Shown here in pieces: positions 25,722 through 34,245 of a DNA stretch of 45,565 nucleotides. The DNA comes from Candidatus Avimonas merdigallinarum (GTDB taxonomy: Bacteria; Bacillota; Clostridia; Oscillospirales; Acutalibacteraceae). The translations under genes were made by a program, and so were the position numbers. Under the pieces are notes generated by a model. That model had not been told where the DNA came from. It saw nothing but the letters and a program-made list of their open reading frames with translations, and did not search any database. The stretch spans positions 14,881-60,445 of the forward strand of contig CAJFGS010000024.1 of assembly GCA_904377855.1 (NCBI GenBank), written 5' to 3'. Position 1 is the first letter of the stretch, and each line of letters starts with the position of its first letter.

Positions 25722-26597
25722 ATGGGCGAAAAAACAAGGCTAGGCAAAACCAAACTGTTTCTCATTTTCGGATTCCCGGCGCTCTTCTTTTTCTGCGCCG
25801 TGGTAGTGGTTCCGGTATTCTATGGCCTGTATCTTACCTTTACCAACTGGGACGGGATTTCCAGCACGAAGGATTTCGTCTGGTTTGACAATTACGTGAC
25901 GGTTTTCCAGGATACCGCGTTCTGGGACTCCATGTGGCTGACGCTGAAATACGTGGTTGTTTCCGTGCTCCTCGTCAACCTGGTGGCGTTTGTCCTGGCG
26001 TATCTGCTGACCAGCGGGGTGAAAGGACAGAATTTCCTGCGTTCCGCATTTTTTACGCCCAACCTCATTGGCGGCATCGTCCTCGGCTTTATCTGGCAGT
26101 TTGTCTTTAACCGTGCACTGACGGCCTTGGGCGGTACCATCCCCTTCTTTTCGAACACCTTCCTGGGGGATCCCTCCAAAGCGTTCTGGGCGATGGTGAT
26201 TGTCACCGTCTGGCAGTATTCCGGGTACATGATGATTATTTACGTCGCCGGCTTCATGGGGATCCCGGGCGATCTGCTGGAAGCCGCCAGCATCGACGGG
26301 TGCACCGCCTGGCAGACCACCCGCCGGATCGTCCTGCCATTGATGGTCCCTTCCTTCGTCATCTGCCTGTTCCTTTCCATCCAGCGCTGCTTTATGGTAT
26401 ATGACCTGAACCTGTCCCTCACGGACGGAGGCCCCTACGGCTCCACCCGGATGGTGGCCATGCATGTGTACGATATGGCCTTCCTCTCCCGTGAATACGG
26501 GGCGGGCCAGGCGGAAGCCTTTGTACTGTTCCTGGTGGTGGCGGCGATCTGTATCACGCAGGTTGTCCTTGGAAAGCGCAAGGAGGTGGAGGCGTAA
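25722..26597 (+). CDS. Sugar ABC transporter permease (MalF/MsmF type)
   Basis: Six-helix inner-membrane permease; the first helix is KLFLIFGFPALFFFCAVVVV. The cytoplasmic coupling loop motif EAASIDGCTAWQTTRRIVLP (about residues 187-206) contacts the ATPase. Length 291 is typical. ATG 25722 has GAAAGGG about 9 bases upstream; longer readings run through the hairpin at 25627-25669 and give proline/glycine-rich residues unlike a permease. Its stop codon overlaps the next permease's start (TAATG). Confidence 0.94.
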   Translation: MGEKTRLGKTKLFLIFGFPALFFFCAVVVVPVFYGLYLTFTNWDGISSTKDFVWFDNYVTVFQDTAFWDSMWLTLKYVVVSVLLVNLVAFVLAYLLTSGVKGQNFLRSAFFTPNLIGGIVLGFIWQFVFNRALTALGGTIPFFSNTFLGDPSKAFWAMVIVTVWQYSGYMMIIYVAGFMGIPGDLLEAASIDGCTAWQTTRRIVLPLMVPSFVICLFLSIQRCFMVYDLNLSLTDGGPYGSTRMVAMHVYDMAFLSREYGAGQAEAFVLFLVVAAICITQVVLGKRKEVEA

Positions 26598-27469
26598 TGA
26601 GCAATACGGCGGGCGGCATGGTGGGCGGCACCCGCAAAAAGGTGTTCAGCGTCTTGAAAACGGTGTTCCTTTTTGCGCTGCTGCTGGTGTATATGGTGCC
26701 GTTTTTCCTGGTCATCATCAACGCTTTCAAAAGCAACGGGGCGATTTTGAAATCGCCGCTGTCCCTGGTAGATCCGGGAGGAATCACCTTTGACAATTTT
26801 ACCAAAGCGTTTGAGCGGATGAATTTCCTGCGTTCCTTTGCCAACTCGCTGCTGGTCACGGTGGTCAGCGTGGCGCTGATTATTCTGATTTCGTCCATGA
26901 CCGCATGGCTTTTTGTCCGCTTCAACTGGAAAATCAATCGGATCTTTTTCGCTGCGATGATCGCGGCCATGATTGTCCCCTTCCAGGCCATCATGATCCC
27001 GCTGGTGTCGATTTACGGCGGGACGCTGAACATGCTGGGCAATCCCGTCACCCTCATTGCCATGAACATCGGCTTCGGCGTCAGCATGGCGGTCTTCATC
27101 TACCACGGATTCATTCGCGGCGGCGTCCCCGTTTCCCTGGAGGAAGCCGCTACGCTGGACGGCTGCAACCGGCTCCAGATGTTTTTTAAGGTGGTATTCC
27201 CGCTGCTGAAGTCCACCACCGCCACCATTGTGGTGCTGGATGTGCTGTGGGCGTGGAACGACTACCTGCTGCCGAGCCTCGTGATCGGCAACAATAAGCA
27301 GGCCTTTACGCTGCCGCTGTCCACCTATTCCTTTTACGGCACCTATTCGGTAGACTACGGCGCGATTATGGCGGCCCTCTGCCTGACGGCCCTGCCGGTA
27401 ATTGTGCTGTACCTCTTCCTGCAGCGGCAGATTATTTCCGGCGTGGTTTCCGGGGCGGTCAAGGCATAA
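26597..27469 (+). CDS. Sugar ABC transporter permease (MalG/MsmG type)
   Basis: Second membrane half of the importer, 290 residues and six helices, beginning near VFLFALLLVYMVPFFLVIIN. The coupling motif EEAATLDGCNRLQMFFKVVF lies in the last third. The start overlaps the stop of the first permease by one base, implying translational coupling. No ATPase gene follows; such importers commonly share an MsmK-type ATPase encoded elsewhere, which I infer here. Confidence 0.94.
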   Translation: MSNTAGGMVGGTRKKVFSVLKTVFLFALLLVYMVPFFLVIINAFKSNGAILKSPLSLVDPGGITFDNFTKAFERMNFLRSFANSLLVTVVSVALIILISSMTAWLFVRFNWKINRIFFAAMIAAMIVPFQAIMIPLVSIYGGTLNMLGNPVTLIAMNIGFGVSMAVFIYHGFIRGGVPVSLEEAATLDGCNRLQMFFKVVFPLLKSTTATIVVLDVLWAWNDYLLPSLVIGNNKQAFTLPLSTYSFYGTYSVDYGAIMAALCLTALPVIVLYLFLQRQIISGVVSGAVKA

Positions 27470-27560
27470 GCCCGCGGGTCAGCGGGAAGGCCGCTCCGCT
27501 GCCTTCCCCATCATCTTGCTTTCCCCTCGGCCGGCCCCTGCCGGCCCGCCCATAGGAACA

Positions 27561-27610
27561 CCGCCCCCTCGGGCGGGGGCGGAGGGCCGCGGTATCCGGC
27601 GGCCCTCCGC
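27561..27610. repeat. Overlapping GC hairpins after the permease genes
   Basis: CCGCCCCC-tcgggc-GGGGGCGG (27561-27582) overlaps a 12-bp stem GCGGAGGGCCGC / GCGGCCCTCCGC (27579-27590 / 27599-27610). The two are mutually exclusive in part. No T-run follows, so termination is uncertain. The rest of 27470-27644 shows no gene. Confidence 0.55.
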
Positions 27611-27644
27611 ATCCTGCGTTAATGGGAAAGAAGCTTTTCCGGTA

Positions 27645-27673
27645 TTGACCGCCCGCGGGCGGTAAGGTATACT
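27645..27673 (+). promoter_or_regulatory. Promoter of the GH32 operon
   Basis: TTGACC (27645-27650), 17 bases, TATACT (27668-27673). The perfect palindrome CCGCCCGCGGGCGG (27649-27662) fills the spacer and might be an operator. The LacI-type site seen at 22604 does not recur here. Confidence 0.75.
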
Positions 27674-27728
27674 TGATGGCGAAAACAGACGTGGCGTGCG
27701 ACGGTAAAACGCGAAAGGAGGGTTTCTC

Positions 27729-29351
27729 ATGCATCCGGTTCCGATGAGCCAGAGAACCATAGAACGGGATTATTTGTGGCTGCCGGTCTGCCCAGGGGCG
27801 GAAAAACGGCATGTTGAAATTTTCTGCGGTCAGGAAAAGGCCTTTGAGATGGAATTGCCCTGCCTGACCGGGTGGGAGGAAGCCGCTTTGGAAAAAGAGG
27901 GCTGGTTTTATGCCTGCCTCCCGGTGGCGGACTACCGCGGCCGGGCACTGACCTTTGAGGGCGCCCCGCCCGAATGGGTGGCGTCCCTCCGGTGCGAGGC
28001 CGCGCCTCCCGCCCCCCCTGCCTGCCCGCGGCCCCTGCTCCATTTTACGCCGCCAGTGGGGTGGGTAAACGATCCCAACGGCCTGGTGTATGCCCAGGGG
28101 AAATACCACCTGTATTACCAGCATAACCCCTACGACGTGGGATGGGGGAATATGACCTGGGGGCATGCCCACAGCACGGATTTGTTCCGGTGGACGTGGG
28201 ACGATCCGGTCCTGCATCCCGACGGGACCGGCACGATGTTTTCCGGCTGCGGGGTGCGGGACGACGCCAACGCCGCCGGATACGGCCCGGGACGGCTTCT
28301 GTACTATTACACGGCGGCAGGCGGCACGAACCGCTGGTCGGCCGGGCGGCCGTATGTCCAATACCTTGCGCTCGGCGCCGGGGACGGGATGCGGCTGGAA
28401 AAGACGGGCCGGGTTATGGTTCCCGCCCTGTCGGAGGGGAACCGCGACCCCAAGGTGTTCTACCACCCGCCGACAAAGGCGTACATCCTGGTGCTCTACT
28501 TGTCCGGCCATGATTTTGCAATTTTCCGCTCGGCGGATCTGCTGCACTGGGAGGAGACGCAGCGCCTTACGCTGGACGGCGGGTGGGAATGCCCGGATTT
28601 GCTGGAGTTGCCGGTGGACGGCGGCGGGAAAAAATGGGTGTTCTGGACGGCCGACGGGTACTATTTCCCCGGCGAATTCGACGGCTTCCGCTTTACCCCG
28701 GACGGCCCCCGGCACTGTGCGTACGCTGGCGGGAAGACCGTCGGGGCGGGAGAAGGGCTGAAACCGGGGATCACTCTGCTCCCTTACGCGGCACAGACCA
28801 TTTCCGGCGTGGAGGACGGCCGGGTGATCAGCATCGCCTGGCTGCGGACGCCGAATCCTCCCGGCAGCGGGAAACGGCTCCCCTATACGGGGATGATGGC
28901 CCTGCCGGCGGAACTGTCCCTGACGCGGGCCGGCCGGATGCGGCTGTCCCCCGTCCGGGAATTGGATGCCCTGCGCGGCCGGCCGCTGCCGTTGCTTCCG
29001 GGGCAAGCGGCGGAAGTGCAGGGGGCGTATGAGCTGTCCCTGACGCTGTCGAACGGCCGCGCTGTGGTGGAGCTTCCCTCCGGGCGGCTGGAGGCGGACG
29101 GCGAGGCGGGGCTCTGCCGCTTCACCTCCGCGCTTTCCGCTCGGGAATTTGCCTTCGCCCCCCATGAACCCCTCTCCCTCCGCCTGATTGCGGATATCGG
29201 GATTACGGAAATCTTCGCCCAGGACGATACGGTGGCGATGGCCTGCGAAACCGCGCTTCAGACGGCCGGACAGGTCCGCTGCCGTCTCGACGGGGAGGGC
29301 GAAGCGTCCCTTTGCCCCCTTTCCCCCTGCGGGATAGGGGACAAAGGCTAA
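27729..29351 (+). CDS. GH32 beta-fructosidase (sucrose/fructan hydrolase)
   Basis: Predicted hydrolase of beta-fructosides such as sucrose, inulin oligomers or levan fragments. The nucleophile Asp115 is in WVNDPNG, the RDP motif at 239-241, and the acid/base Glu287 in WECPDL. A five-blade propeller (about 100-395) is followed by a C-terminal beta-sandwich. The N-terminal 95 residues form an extra beta-rich domain, as in the DUF4980-type GH32 enzymes. Length 540. No signal peptide is visible, so it is probably cytosolic. The ATG at 27729 follows AAAGGAGG. A LacI regulator and fructokinase follow with short gaps, which fits fructose release. Confidence 0.93.
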   Translation: MHPVPMSQRTIERDYLWLPVCPGAEKRHVEIFCGQEKAFEMELPCLTGWEEAALEKEGWFYACLPVADYRGRALTFEGAPPEWVASLRCEAAPPAPPACPRPLLHFTPPVGWVNDPNGLVYAQGKYHLYYQHNPYDVGWGNMTWGHAHSTDLFRWTWDDPVLHPDGTGTMFSGCGVRDDANAAGYGPGRLLYYYTAAGGTNRWSAGRPYVQYLALGAGDGMRLEKTGRVMVPALSEGNRDPKVFYHPPTKAYILVLYLSGHDFAIFRSADLLHWEETQRLTLDGGWECPDLLELPVDGGGKKWVFWTADGYYFPGEFDGFRFTPDGPRHCAYAGGKTVGAGEGLKPGITLLPYAAQTISGVEDGRVISIAWLRTPNPPGSGKRLPYTGMMALPAELSLTRAGRMRLSPVRELDALRGRPLPLLPGQAAEVQGAYELSLTLSNGRAVVELPSGRLEADGEAGLCRFTSALSAREFAFAPHEPLSLRLIADIGITEIFAQDDTVAMACETALQTAGQVRCRLDGEGEASLCPLSPCGIGDKG

Positions 29352-29404
29352 AATATTTACGGCGTGTCCGTATTGCAGGCGCGCCGAAAAAAGAAAGGCA
29401 TGGT

Positions 29405-30424
29405 TTGAAAGCAATGGCAACGCTCAAGGATGTGGCCGAAAAGGCGGGGATTACCGTCACAACGGTTTCCCGGGTATTGAACAACCGGGGATACATCAGT
29501 GACCGGACGAGAGAAAAGGTCTATGCCGCGATGCGGGAATTGGATTATCAGCCCAACGAGGTGGCACGTTCCCTTTCCAAGCGGCGGACCAACTTTATCG
29601 GCGTCATCGTTCCGTCGGTCATGCATCCGTATTTCAGCAAGGTCGTGCATTATCTGGAACAGGCGGCTTTTTCCAAAGGGTATAAAATCATGCTCTGTTC
29701 CTCCCACCATGAAAAGGAGAAGGAAATCGAGTATATCGATATGCTGCGTTCCAATAAGGTGGCGGGCATCGTCATTTGCTCCCGCACCCAGGATATTGCG
29801 GAGCATTTGAATCTCAGCATGCCGGTGGTGACCTTTGAGCGGGAACTGCCGGGGAATATTGTCTCGGTATCCTGCGATAACTATCAGGGTGGGACCGTGG
29901 CTACCAGGCATCTGCTGGACTGCGGTTGCCGCCGCCTTGTGCATATCAGCGGTACGCCCGGCGTCCGCCTGGTGGCGGACCGACGCGGCGCAGCATTTGA
30001 GGAAGTCTGCCGGGCGGCCGGCGTGGAGCACGCCGTCTACTATACGGAGGAAGCCCAGTTCCAGTCGATGGACTACACGGCCTTTATCCGGAAAATTGTC
30101 GCGGACACGGTGGCGGGCCGGCCGGAAGGCGAGCGGGTGGACGGCGTTTTTGCCAGCAGCGACGTTATTGCGGCGGAGGTGCTGCAGGCCTGCGCGCAGT
30201 GCGGGATCCGGGTGCCGGAGGATCTCCAGATCGTCGGGTTTGACGATACCGAAATTGCTCTGCTCACCACGCCGCGGCTTACCACCATCCACCAGCCGGT
30301 GGAGGACATGTGCCGGTATACGGTTTCGAATATCCTGCGGCGGCTGGAGGGCGAAACGGTGCCTGCCCGTACGGTCCTCCCGGTCCAGCTCATGGTGCGG
30401 GGCACTACCGCGCCGGCAAAATAG
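29405..30424 (+). CDS. LacI-family transcriptional regulator
   Basis: DNA-binding repressor with a sugar-binding core. The helix-turn-helix TLKDVAEKAGITVTTVSRVL is at about residues 6-25, followed by the hinge helix region and a periplasmic-binding-like domain (FIGVIVPSVMHPYFSKVVHY to VGFDDTEIALLTTPRLTTI). TTG at 29405 has AAGAAAGG six bases upstream; the ATG at 29414 is in frame and is the other candidate. Length 339 or 336. It lies 53 bases after GH32 and 27 before the fructokinase, so it probably controls both sucrose transcripts. The dyad at 22604-22615 is a candidate target. Confidence 0.93.
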   Translation: MKAMATLKDVAEKAGITVTTVSRVLNNRGYISDRTREKVYAAMRELDYQPNEVARSLSKRRTNFIGVIVPSVMHPYFSKVVHYLEQAAFSKGYKIMLCSSHHEKEKEIEYIDMLRSNKVAGIVICSRTQDIAEHLNLSMPVVTFERELPGNIVSVSCDNYQGGTVATRHLLDCGCRRLVHISGTPGVRLVADRRGAAFEEVCRAAGVEHAVYYTEEAQFQSMDYTAFIRKIVADTVAGRPEGERVDGVFASSDVIAAEVLQACAQCGIRVPEDLQIVGFDDTEIALLTTPRLTTIHQPVEDMCRYTVSNILRRLEGETVPARTVLPVQLMVRGTTAPAK

Positions 30425-30451
30425 GAAAACAAAGCAAAAGGGGGATTGGAT

Positions 30452-31447
30452 ATGGCGGACCTGGTATCTCTCGGTGAACTTTTGGTGGATTTTACCCCGC
30501 GGGGCGTAAGTGAAAACGGGAACCCCCTGTTTGAACGAAACCCCGGCGGAGGCCCTGCGAATTTGGCGTGTGCCGCGGCGAAGCTTGGGGCGGATACGGC
30601 GTTTCTCGGCAAGGTGGGGGACGATGTGTTCGGCCGTGCCCTGCGCGGGATCCTGCGGGATAACGGCGTGGACGTATCCGGCCTTCGCCTTTCGCCCGAG
30701 CATCCGACCACCCTGGCCTTTGTGCATCTGGCGGAGGACGGGGATCGCTCGTTCAGCTTTTACCGGCACGGCGGGGCGGACACCATGCTCACGCCGGAGG
30801 AGCTGGACAAGCAGGCCATTGAAACCGCCCGCGTTTTTTTCTTTTCATCGGTGCTGATGGCGGAAGGCCCCTCCCGCGAGACCTCCTTCGCGGCGGCAAA
30901 GCTGGCGAAGGGGGCGGGCGCCACCGTCGTTTTCGACCCGAATCTGCGGCTGAACCTGTGGGCGGATCCGGAGGATGCAAAATCGTGCATTCTGCAGGGA
31001 ATCCGCTATGCCGACATCCTGAAGGTCTCGGAAGAGGAGATGACGTTCCTCACCGGCGAGACAGAGCCGGAAGCCGGCGCGCGCCGTTTGGCGGAAGAGT
31101 TCGGGTTAAAAATCGTCCTGCTCACCCTGGGGGCCAAAGGCTGCCTGGCCTATGCGGCTGGGCAGCAGATGGGCGAGGCGCTCCTGCTGCGGGTCGGCGG
31201 CTTCCCGGCAGATACCATTGACACCACGGGGGCGGGGGACTCGTTCACCGGCGGATTTATCTCCCGCCTGCTCAAACGGGGCGGCAACGCCGGCGTATAT
31301 GCATGCGATCCCGAGGCGTTCCGGGAGGACGTGCGCTTTGCAAACGCGGTGGGTTCCCTGACCACCACAAAAAAGGGCGGGATCCCCGCCCTTCCGACAC
31401 TGCGGGAAGTGGAGGAATACCTGAAAACCCTGGTAAATGTGGAATGA
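30452..31447 (+). CDS. Fructokinase (PfkB family)
   Basis: ATP-dependent kinase, fructose to fructose-6-phosphate, feeding glycolysis. The PfkB signatures are GGGPANLACAAAKLG (about residues 33-47) and DTTGAGDSFTGGF (about 256-268) with the catalytic Asp in the GAGDS loop. VVFDPNLRLNLW matches fructokinases of the ScrK type. Length 331. The ATG at 30452 follows AAAAGGGGGATTGG; TTG 30446 is also in frame. Last gene of the GH32-lacI-kinase set, followed by a strong terminator. Fructose from both sucrose phosphorylase and GH32 would need it. Confidence 0.92.
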   Translation: MADLVSLGELLVDFTPRGVSENGNPLFERNPGGGPANLACAAAKLGADTAFLGKVGDDVFGRALRGILRDNGVDVSGLRLSPEHPTTLAFVHLAEDGDRSFSFYRHGGADTMLTPEELDKQAIETARVFFFSSVLMAEGPSRETSFAAAKLAKGAGATVVFDPNLRLNLWADPEDAKSCILQGIRYADILKVSEEEMTFLTGETEPEAGARRLAEEFGLKIVLLTLGAKGCLAYAAGQQMGEALLLRVGGFPADTIDTTGAGDSFTGGFISRLLKRGGNAGVYACDPEAFREDVRFANAVGSLTTTKKGGIPALPTLREVEEYLKTLVNVE

Positions 31448-31476
31448 TGCCCCTGCGCAGCGGGAAACCCTTACCG

Positions 31477-31521
31477 AAAAAAGCGCGGCTGAGCGGCGTA
31501 CGCCGTTCAGCCGCGCTTTTT
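31477..31521 (+). terminator. Terminator of the GH32 operon
   Basis: AAGCGCGGCTGA and TCAGCCGCGCTT, with further pairing inside (GCGGCGT/ACGCCGT), followed by a run of five T, 29 bases after the fructokinase stop. Confidence 0.9.
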
Positions 31522-31595
31522 GTCGGGAAGCGGCGGACGGAAAATGCCATCAATCGAAGGCTCCACCAATAAAGCGGGTATACTAGGAAGGATGG

Positions 31596-31638
31596 TTGAC
31601 AAATCTAAAAGCATGATGTAATATAGTTTTAAAAACTA
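31596..31638 (+). promoter_or_regulatory. DegV promoter with a dyad over the start site
   Basis: TTGACA (31596-31601), 17 bases, TAATAT (31619-31624). TAGTTTT-a-AAAACTA (31624-31638) begins at the last base of the -10 and covers the start site, a typical repressor position. The leader to 31713 is AT-rich and otherwise empty. Confidence 0.82.
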
Positions 31639-31713
31639 CGTATAGCGATTAAAAAAGCTAATTATGATGCTTTATGCTGCCTTTGAAACATTTACGGATT
31701 TGGGGTATCGGTT

Positions 31714-32571
31714 ATGGAAAAAGCGAAAATTCGGTTGATTGTGGACAGCTGCTGCGATTTGACGCCGGAACTCAAGACGCGCCTCGCCGCGGAGGTGGCG
31801 CCGTTAAAGGTGCGGGTGCATGGTGGAGCGGAATATGTCGACGACGGGACGGCGGATATACCGGTGCTGATAGCGGAAATGGCCAGTTCCAAGCAGGGGG
31901 CCAGTTCCGCCTGCCCCTCAATGGAGGAATACGCCGAACATATGCGCCGTGCGGGGGAATGCTTCGTCGTCACCCTGTCCAGCAAATTAAGCGGCTCCTA
32001 TAACGCGGCAAGGGCGGCGGCGCAGATGGTGGCGGAAGACTGCCCGGAAAAGAAGATCCACGTTTTTGATTCTCAAAGCGCCTCTGCCGGCGAAGCGCTG
32101 CTGGCTCTCTTCCTGCACGATCGCATCCAGGAAGGGCTGCGGTTTGAAGAGATCATCCCTTTGGCCGACGCCTTTATTGCCAAGCTGCACACCCTGTTTG
32201 TGCTGGAGGATCTCGGAAATTTTGTGAAGAGCGGGCGTTTGAGCAAGGCTTCGGGGCTGCTTGCCTCCGTGCTGTCCCTCTGCCCGATTATGGGGGACAA
32301 CGGCCAGGGCGATATCAAGCTGGTCGCGAAGGCGCGGGGCATCCAGAATTCCATGCGCAAGCTGGTGGAGACGGTGGGGGCAATGACGGCGGACGCCCGG
32401 GAAAAATCGGTGCGGCTGGTGCTGGCGTTCTGCAACTGCCCGGATCGCGCGCAGGCCCTGAAGGAGGCGCTGATGGATAAGTGCCGCGCGCTGCGGGAAA
32501 TCATCCTGGTGCCCACCGGGGCTCTGTCCACGATGTATGCCAACCACGGCGGGATCATCGTAGCGTTTTGA
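31714..32571 (+). CDS. DegV-family fatty-acid-binding protein
   Basis: Predicted cytosolic DegV/FakB-like protein that binds one fatty acid; FakB members hand it to the kinase FakA for phosphorylation. The protein begins IRLIVDSCCDLTPEL. The ligand-side motif TLSSKLSGSYNAARAA is near residues 87-102, VFDSQSASAGEALLAL follows, and the domain 2 motif LGNFVKSGRLSKASG is near 166-180. Length 285 is typical. The ATG at 31714 follows GGGGTATCGGTT, a weak ribosome site. It stands alone; no fakA is visible in the window. Confidence 0.93.
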   Translation: MEKAKIRLIVDSCCDLTPELKTRLAAEVAPLKVRVHGGAEYVDDGTADIPVLIAEMASSKQGASSACPSMEEYAEHMRRAGECFVVTLSSKLSGSYNAARAAAQMVAEDCPEKKIHVFDSQSASAGEALLALFLHDRIQEGLRFEEIIPLADAFIAKLHTLFVLEDLGNFVKSGRLSKASGLLASVLSLCPIMGDNGQGDIKLVAKARGIQNSMRKLVETVGAMTADAREKSVRLVLAFCNCPDRAQALKEALMDKCRALREIILVPTGALSTMYANHGGIIVAF

Positions 32572-32654
32572 CAGCGCCGCTTTGCCCCTCCTTCGCAGAG
32601 CCGGCAGGAGGCCGGCCCTTCCGCCTGCGGAAGAGGTCCGATTTCCATAATTCA

Positions 32655-32686
32655 AAAGGAGGGGGTGCCGCGGCGCCCTCTCCTTT
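32655..32686. terminator. Two-way hairpin between degV and the zinc-ribbon gene
   Basis: AAAGGAG…CTCCTTT outer stem with a GGG/CCC inner extension. It is followed by ATTTAT on the plus strand and TGAATTA on the minus strand, weak T-tracts in both directions. Confidence 0.55.
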
Positions 32687-32708
32687 ATTTATGAGCCAAA
32701 GTATTTCG

Positions 32709-32764
32709 GCGAATTTCCGCTGGCGAATTTCCGCTGGTGAATTTTCGCCGGCGAATTTTCGCCG
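32709..32764. repeat. Four tandem 14-bp repeats
   Basis: GCGAATTTCCGCTG twice, then GTGAATTTTCGCCG and GCGAATTTTCGCCG, back to back. The last two units contain the palindrome CGAATTTTCG-like GCGAA-TT-TTCGC. They sit between two convergent genes. Confidence 0.88.
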
Positions 32765-32784
32765 GCGCACCCGCAGGGTTCAGA

Positions 32785-33843
32785 TCAAACGCTGGGAACC
32801 AGCTGAATATCCAAACCGGTAACGGTCAGTTCCGCCCCGTCGCTGAGGTTGACGTTGCGGAATTCCTTTACCGCGCCGTCCTTTTCCTCCAGCGACATCG
32901 CCACCTCGATCCCGCCGTTTTCCACCGTGCCGGAGGAAACCCGCCCGGTCCCGCGGAGCACCTTGACCGTATACACCCCGGCGGGGAAATCCACCCCCGC
33001 GGTAAACGTGGCGGAGGGGGCGGGCTCCGGGGCCGGAGAAGCTTCTGCCGTCGTCCCGGTCGTTCCTGTCCCGGTTGTACCCGTCGCGGTCGTACCGGTT
33101 TCCCCCGTCCCGGATTCCGGAGCGGTGCTTTCTGCGGTTGAGGTTGTGGAGGAGCCGGCAGAACCGGAAGGATCGGTTGTGGTCCCTGCGCTGCCGGTAT
33201 CGGTCGTGGTACCGTTTTCCGCCCCGCTGAGGACGGCCAGGGTGATGGTTTTCGAAGCCGTATTGCTGCGGGTCGAGGTGCTTCCGTTGGCGGTGCCTTC
33301 CACGCGGATGGTCATGCCGTTGGCGGTCAGGGTATCGCCCACCTCAAGGAGCACCCCTTCAAATCCGCAGATGGTTTCCGGGCCTCCGTCCGCCACCAGT
33401 TCCGCGTCTACCACCCCCAGCGAGGTGAAAAGCCGGCCCTCGCCCTTTTCCGCGGTGATGGTATACAAACCGGCGGGGATATCCACCCCGACCACATAGT
33501 GGCCGCTGGGGAGGGATGTTTCGTACGCCGTTTCCGCCCCGTTCGGCCCGGAAGACGAGCCCGCTTCCGGCAGGCTCCATCCCCATTCCCAGCCGTACTG
33601 CTGCGCGGCGACCGCTGCGCCGGCCGAAAGCAGGGCGAGAACAGCGACCAGGATCAGCGAGTTCCGCATCCAGCGGCTGGGCCGGGGAGCAGCCGGGGAG
33701 TCGGCTTTTTCCCCGGCCTGGTATTTTTTATCCAGGCCGTCCTCCGTCCGGGAGGAGGCAGCCGCGTCCGGTTCCGGAGCCTGCGCCCCGCAGGACGGGC
33801 AGAGGTTCCCTTCAAAATCTTTTCCGCAGTTTGGACAAATCAT
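32785..33843 (-). CDS. Zinc-ribbon, single-pass protein with two repeated outer domains
   Basis: Of unknown function. An N-terminal zinc ribbon (CPNCGKDFEGNLCPSCG, residues 3-19) is followed by a charged linker and one membrane helix (SLILVAVLALLSAGAAVAA, about 62-80). Outside are two related domains sharing the motif GVD(I/F)PAG(L/V)YT (about residues 117-185 and 280-350), separated by a 90-residue Thr/Gly/Ser linker. I chose ATG 33843 (GTG 33846 also possible) behind AAGGA. Length 352. It lies 50 bases downstream of an XRE regulator and shares its promoter. Ribbon inside and sensor-like domains outside suggest a signalling or surface role; that is inference. Confidence 0.82.
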   Translation of the reverse strand: MICPNCGKDFEGNLCPSCGAQAPEPDAAASSRTEDGLDKKYQAGEKADSPAAPRPSRWMRNSLILVAVLALLSAGAAVAAQQYGWEWGWSLPEAGSSSGPNGAETAYETSLPSGHYVVGVDIPAGLYTITAEKGEGRLFTSLGVVDAELVADGGPETICGFEGVLLEVGDTLTANGMTIRVEGTANGSTSTRSNTASKTITLAVLSGAENGTTTDTGSAGTTTDPSGSAGSSTTSTAESTAPESGTGETGTTATGTTGTGTTGTTAEASPAPEPAPSATFTAGVDFPAGVYTVKVLRGTGRVSSGTVENGGIEVAMSLEEKDGAVKEFRNVNLSDGAELTVTGLDIQLVPSV

Positions 33844-33893
33844 CACGATTCCTTACCTTTCCGGCCGTACAGCCACAGGGTGAGAGGGCATTC

Positions 33894-34208
33894 TCAGCCG
33901 CCTATCAGCTGCCGCAGACGGGAGATTTCCTCCGCTGTCAGAGCCGGAACAGCCGGGGTGTTTTTCTTTTCTGCCGGCTCCGGAAGGGAGAGGGAAGGGG
34001 TGTCGATCCTTCCGAGCAGATAGTCCACCGAACAATCGAAGTAATCCGCCAGGGCCGCCAGCTTGTCCGCCGAGGGCATGCAGCCGCGTTTCATGTTGTC
34101 CAGCACGCTTTTATTCAGATGGCTTTCCCGCAGCACCTGATTGATGCTGACGCCCCGTTCCCGCGCCAGCGCTGTGATACGGTCAATGACGGTTTGTACG
34201 TCGATCAT
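33894..34208 (-). CDS. XRE-family helix-turn-helix regulator
   Basis: 104-residue DNA-binding protein. The HTH domain covers about residues 5-65 (ITALARERGVSINQVLRES, then NKSVLDNMKRGCMPSADKLA and the DCSVDYLLGR end typical of the family). A proline-rich spacer leads to a short helix PALTAEEISRLRQLIGG. I start at ATG 34208; GGGAACG is only a moderate ribosome site, and upstream residues to 34274 overlap the promoter. It is probably autoregulatory and controls the zinc-ribbon gene downstream. Confidence 0.9.
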   Translation of the reverse strand: MIDVQTVIDRITALARERGVSINQVLRESHLNKSVLDNMKRGCMPSADKLAALADYFDCSVDYLLGRIDTPSLSLPEPAEKKNTPAVPALTAEEISRLRQLIGG

Positions 34209-34245
34209 AAGGCGTTCCCACTTTCTGTTTTGTTGCCGTAAATTG

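Noticed and set aside
32709-32764. CRISPR array
   Set aside because: The 14-bp units are back to back without spacers.
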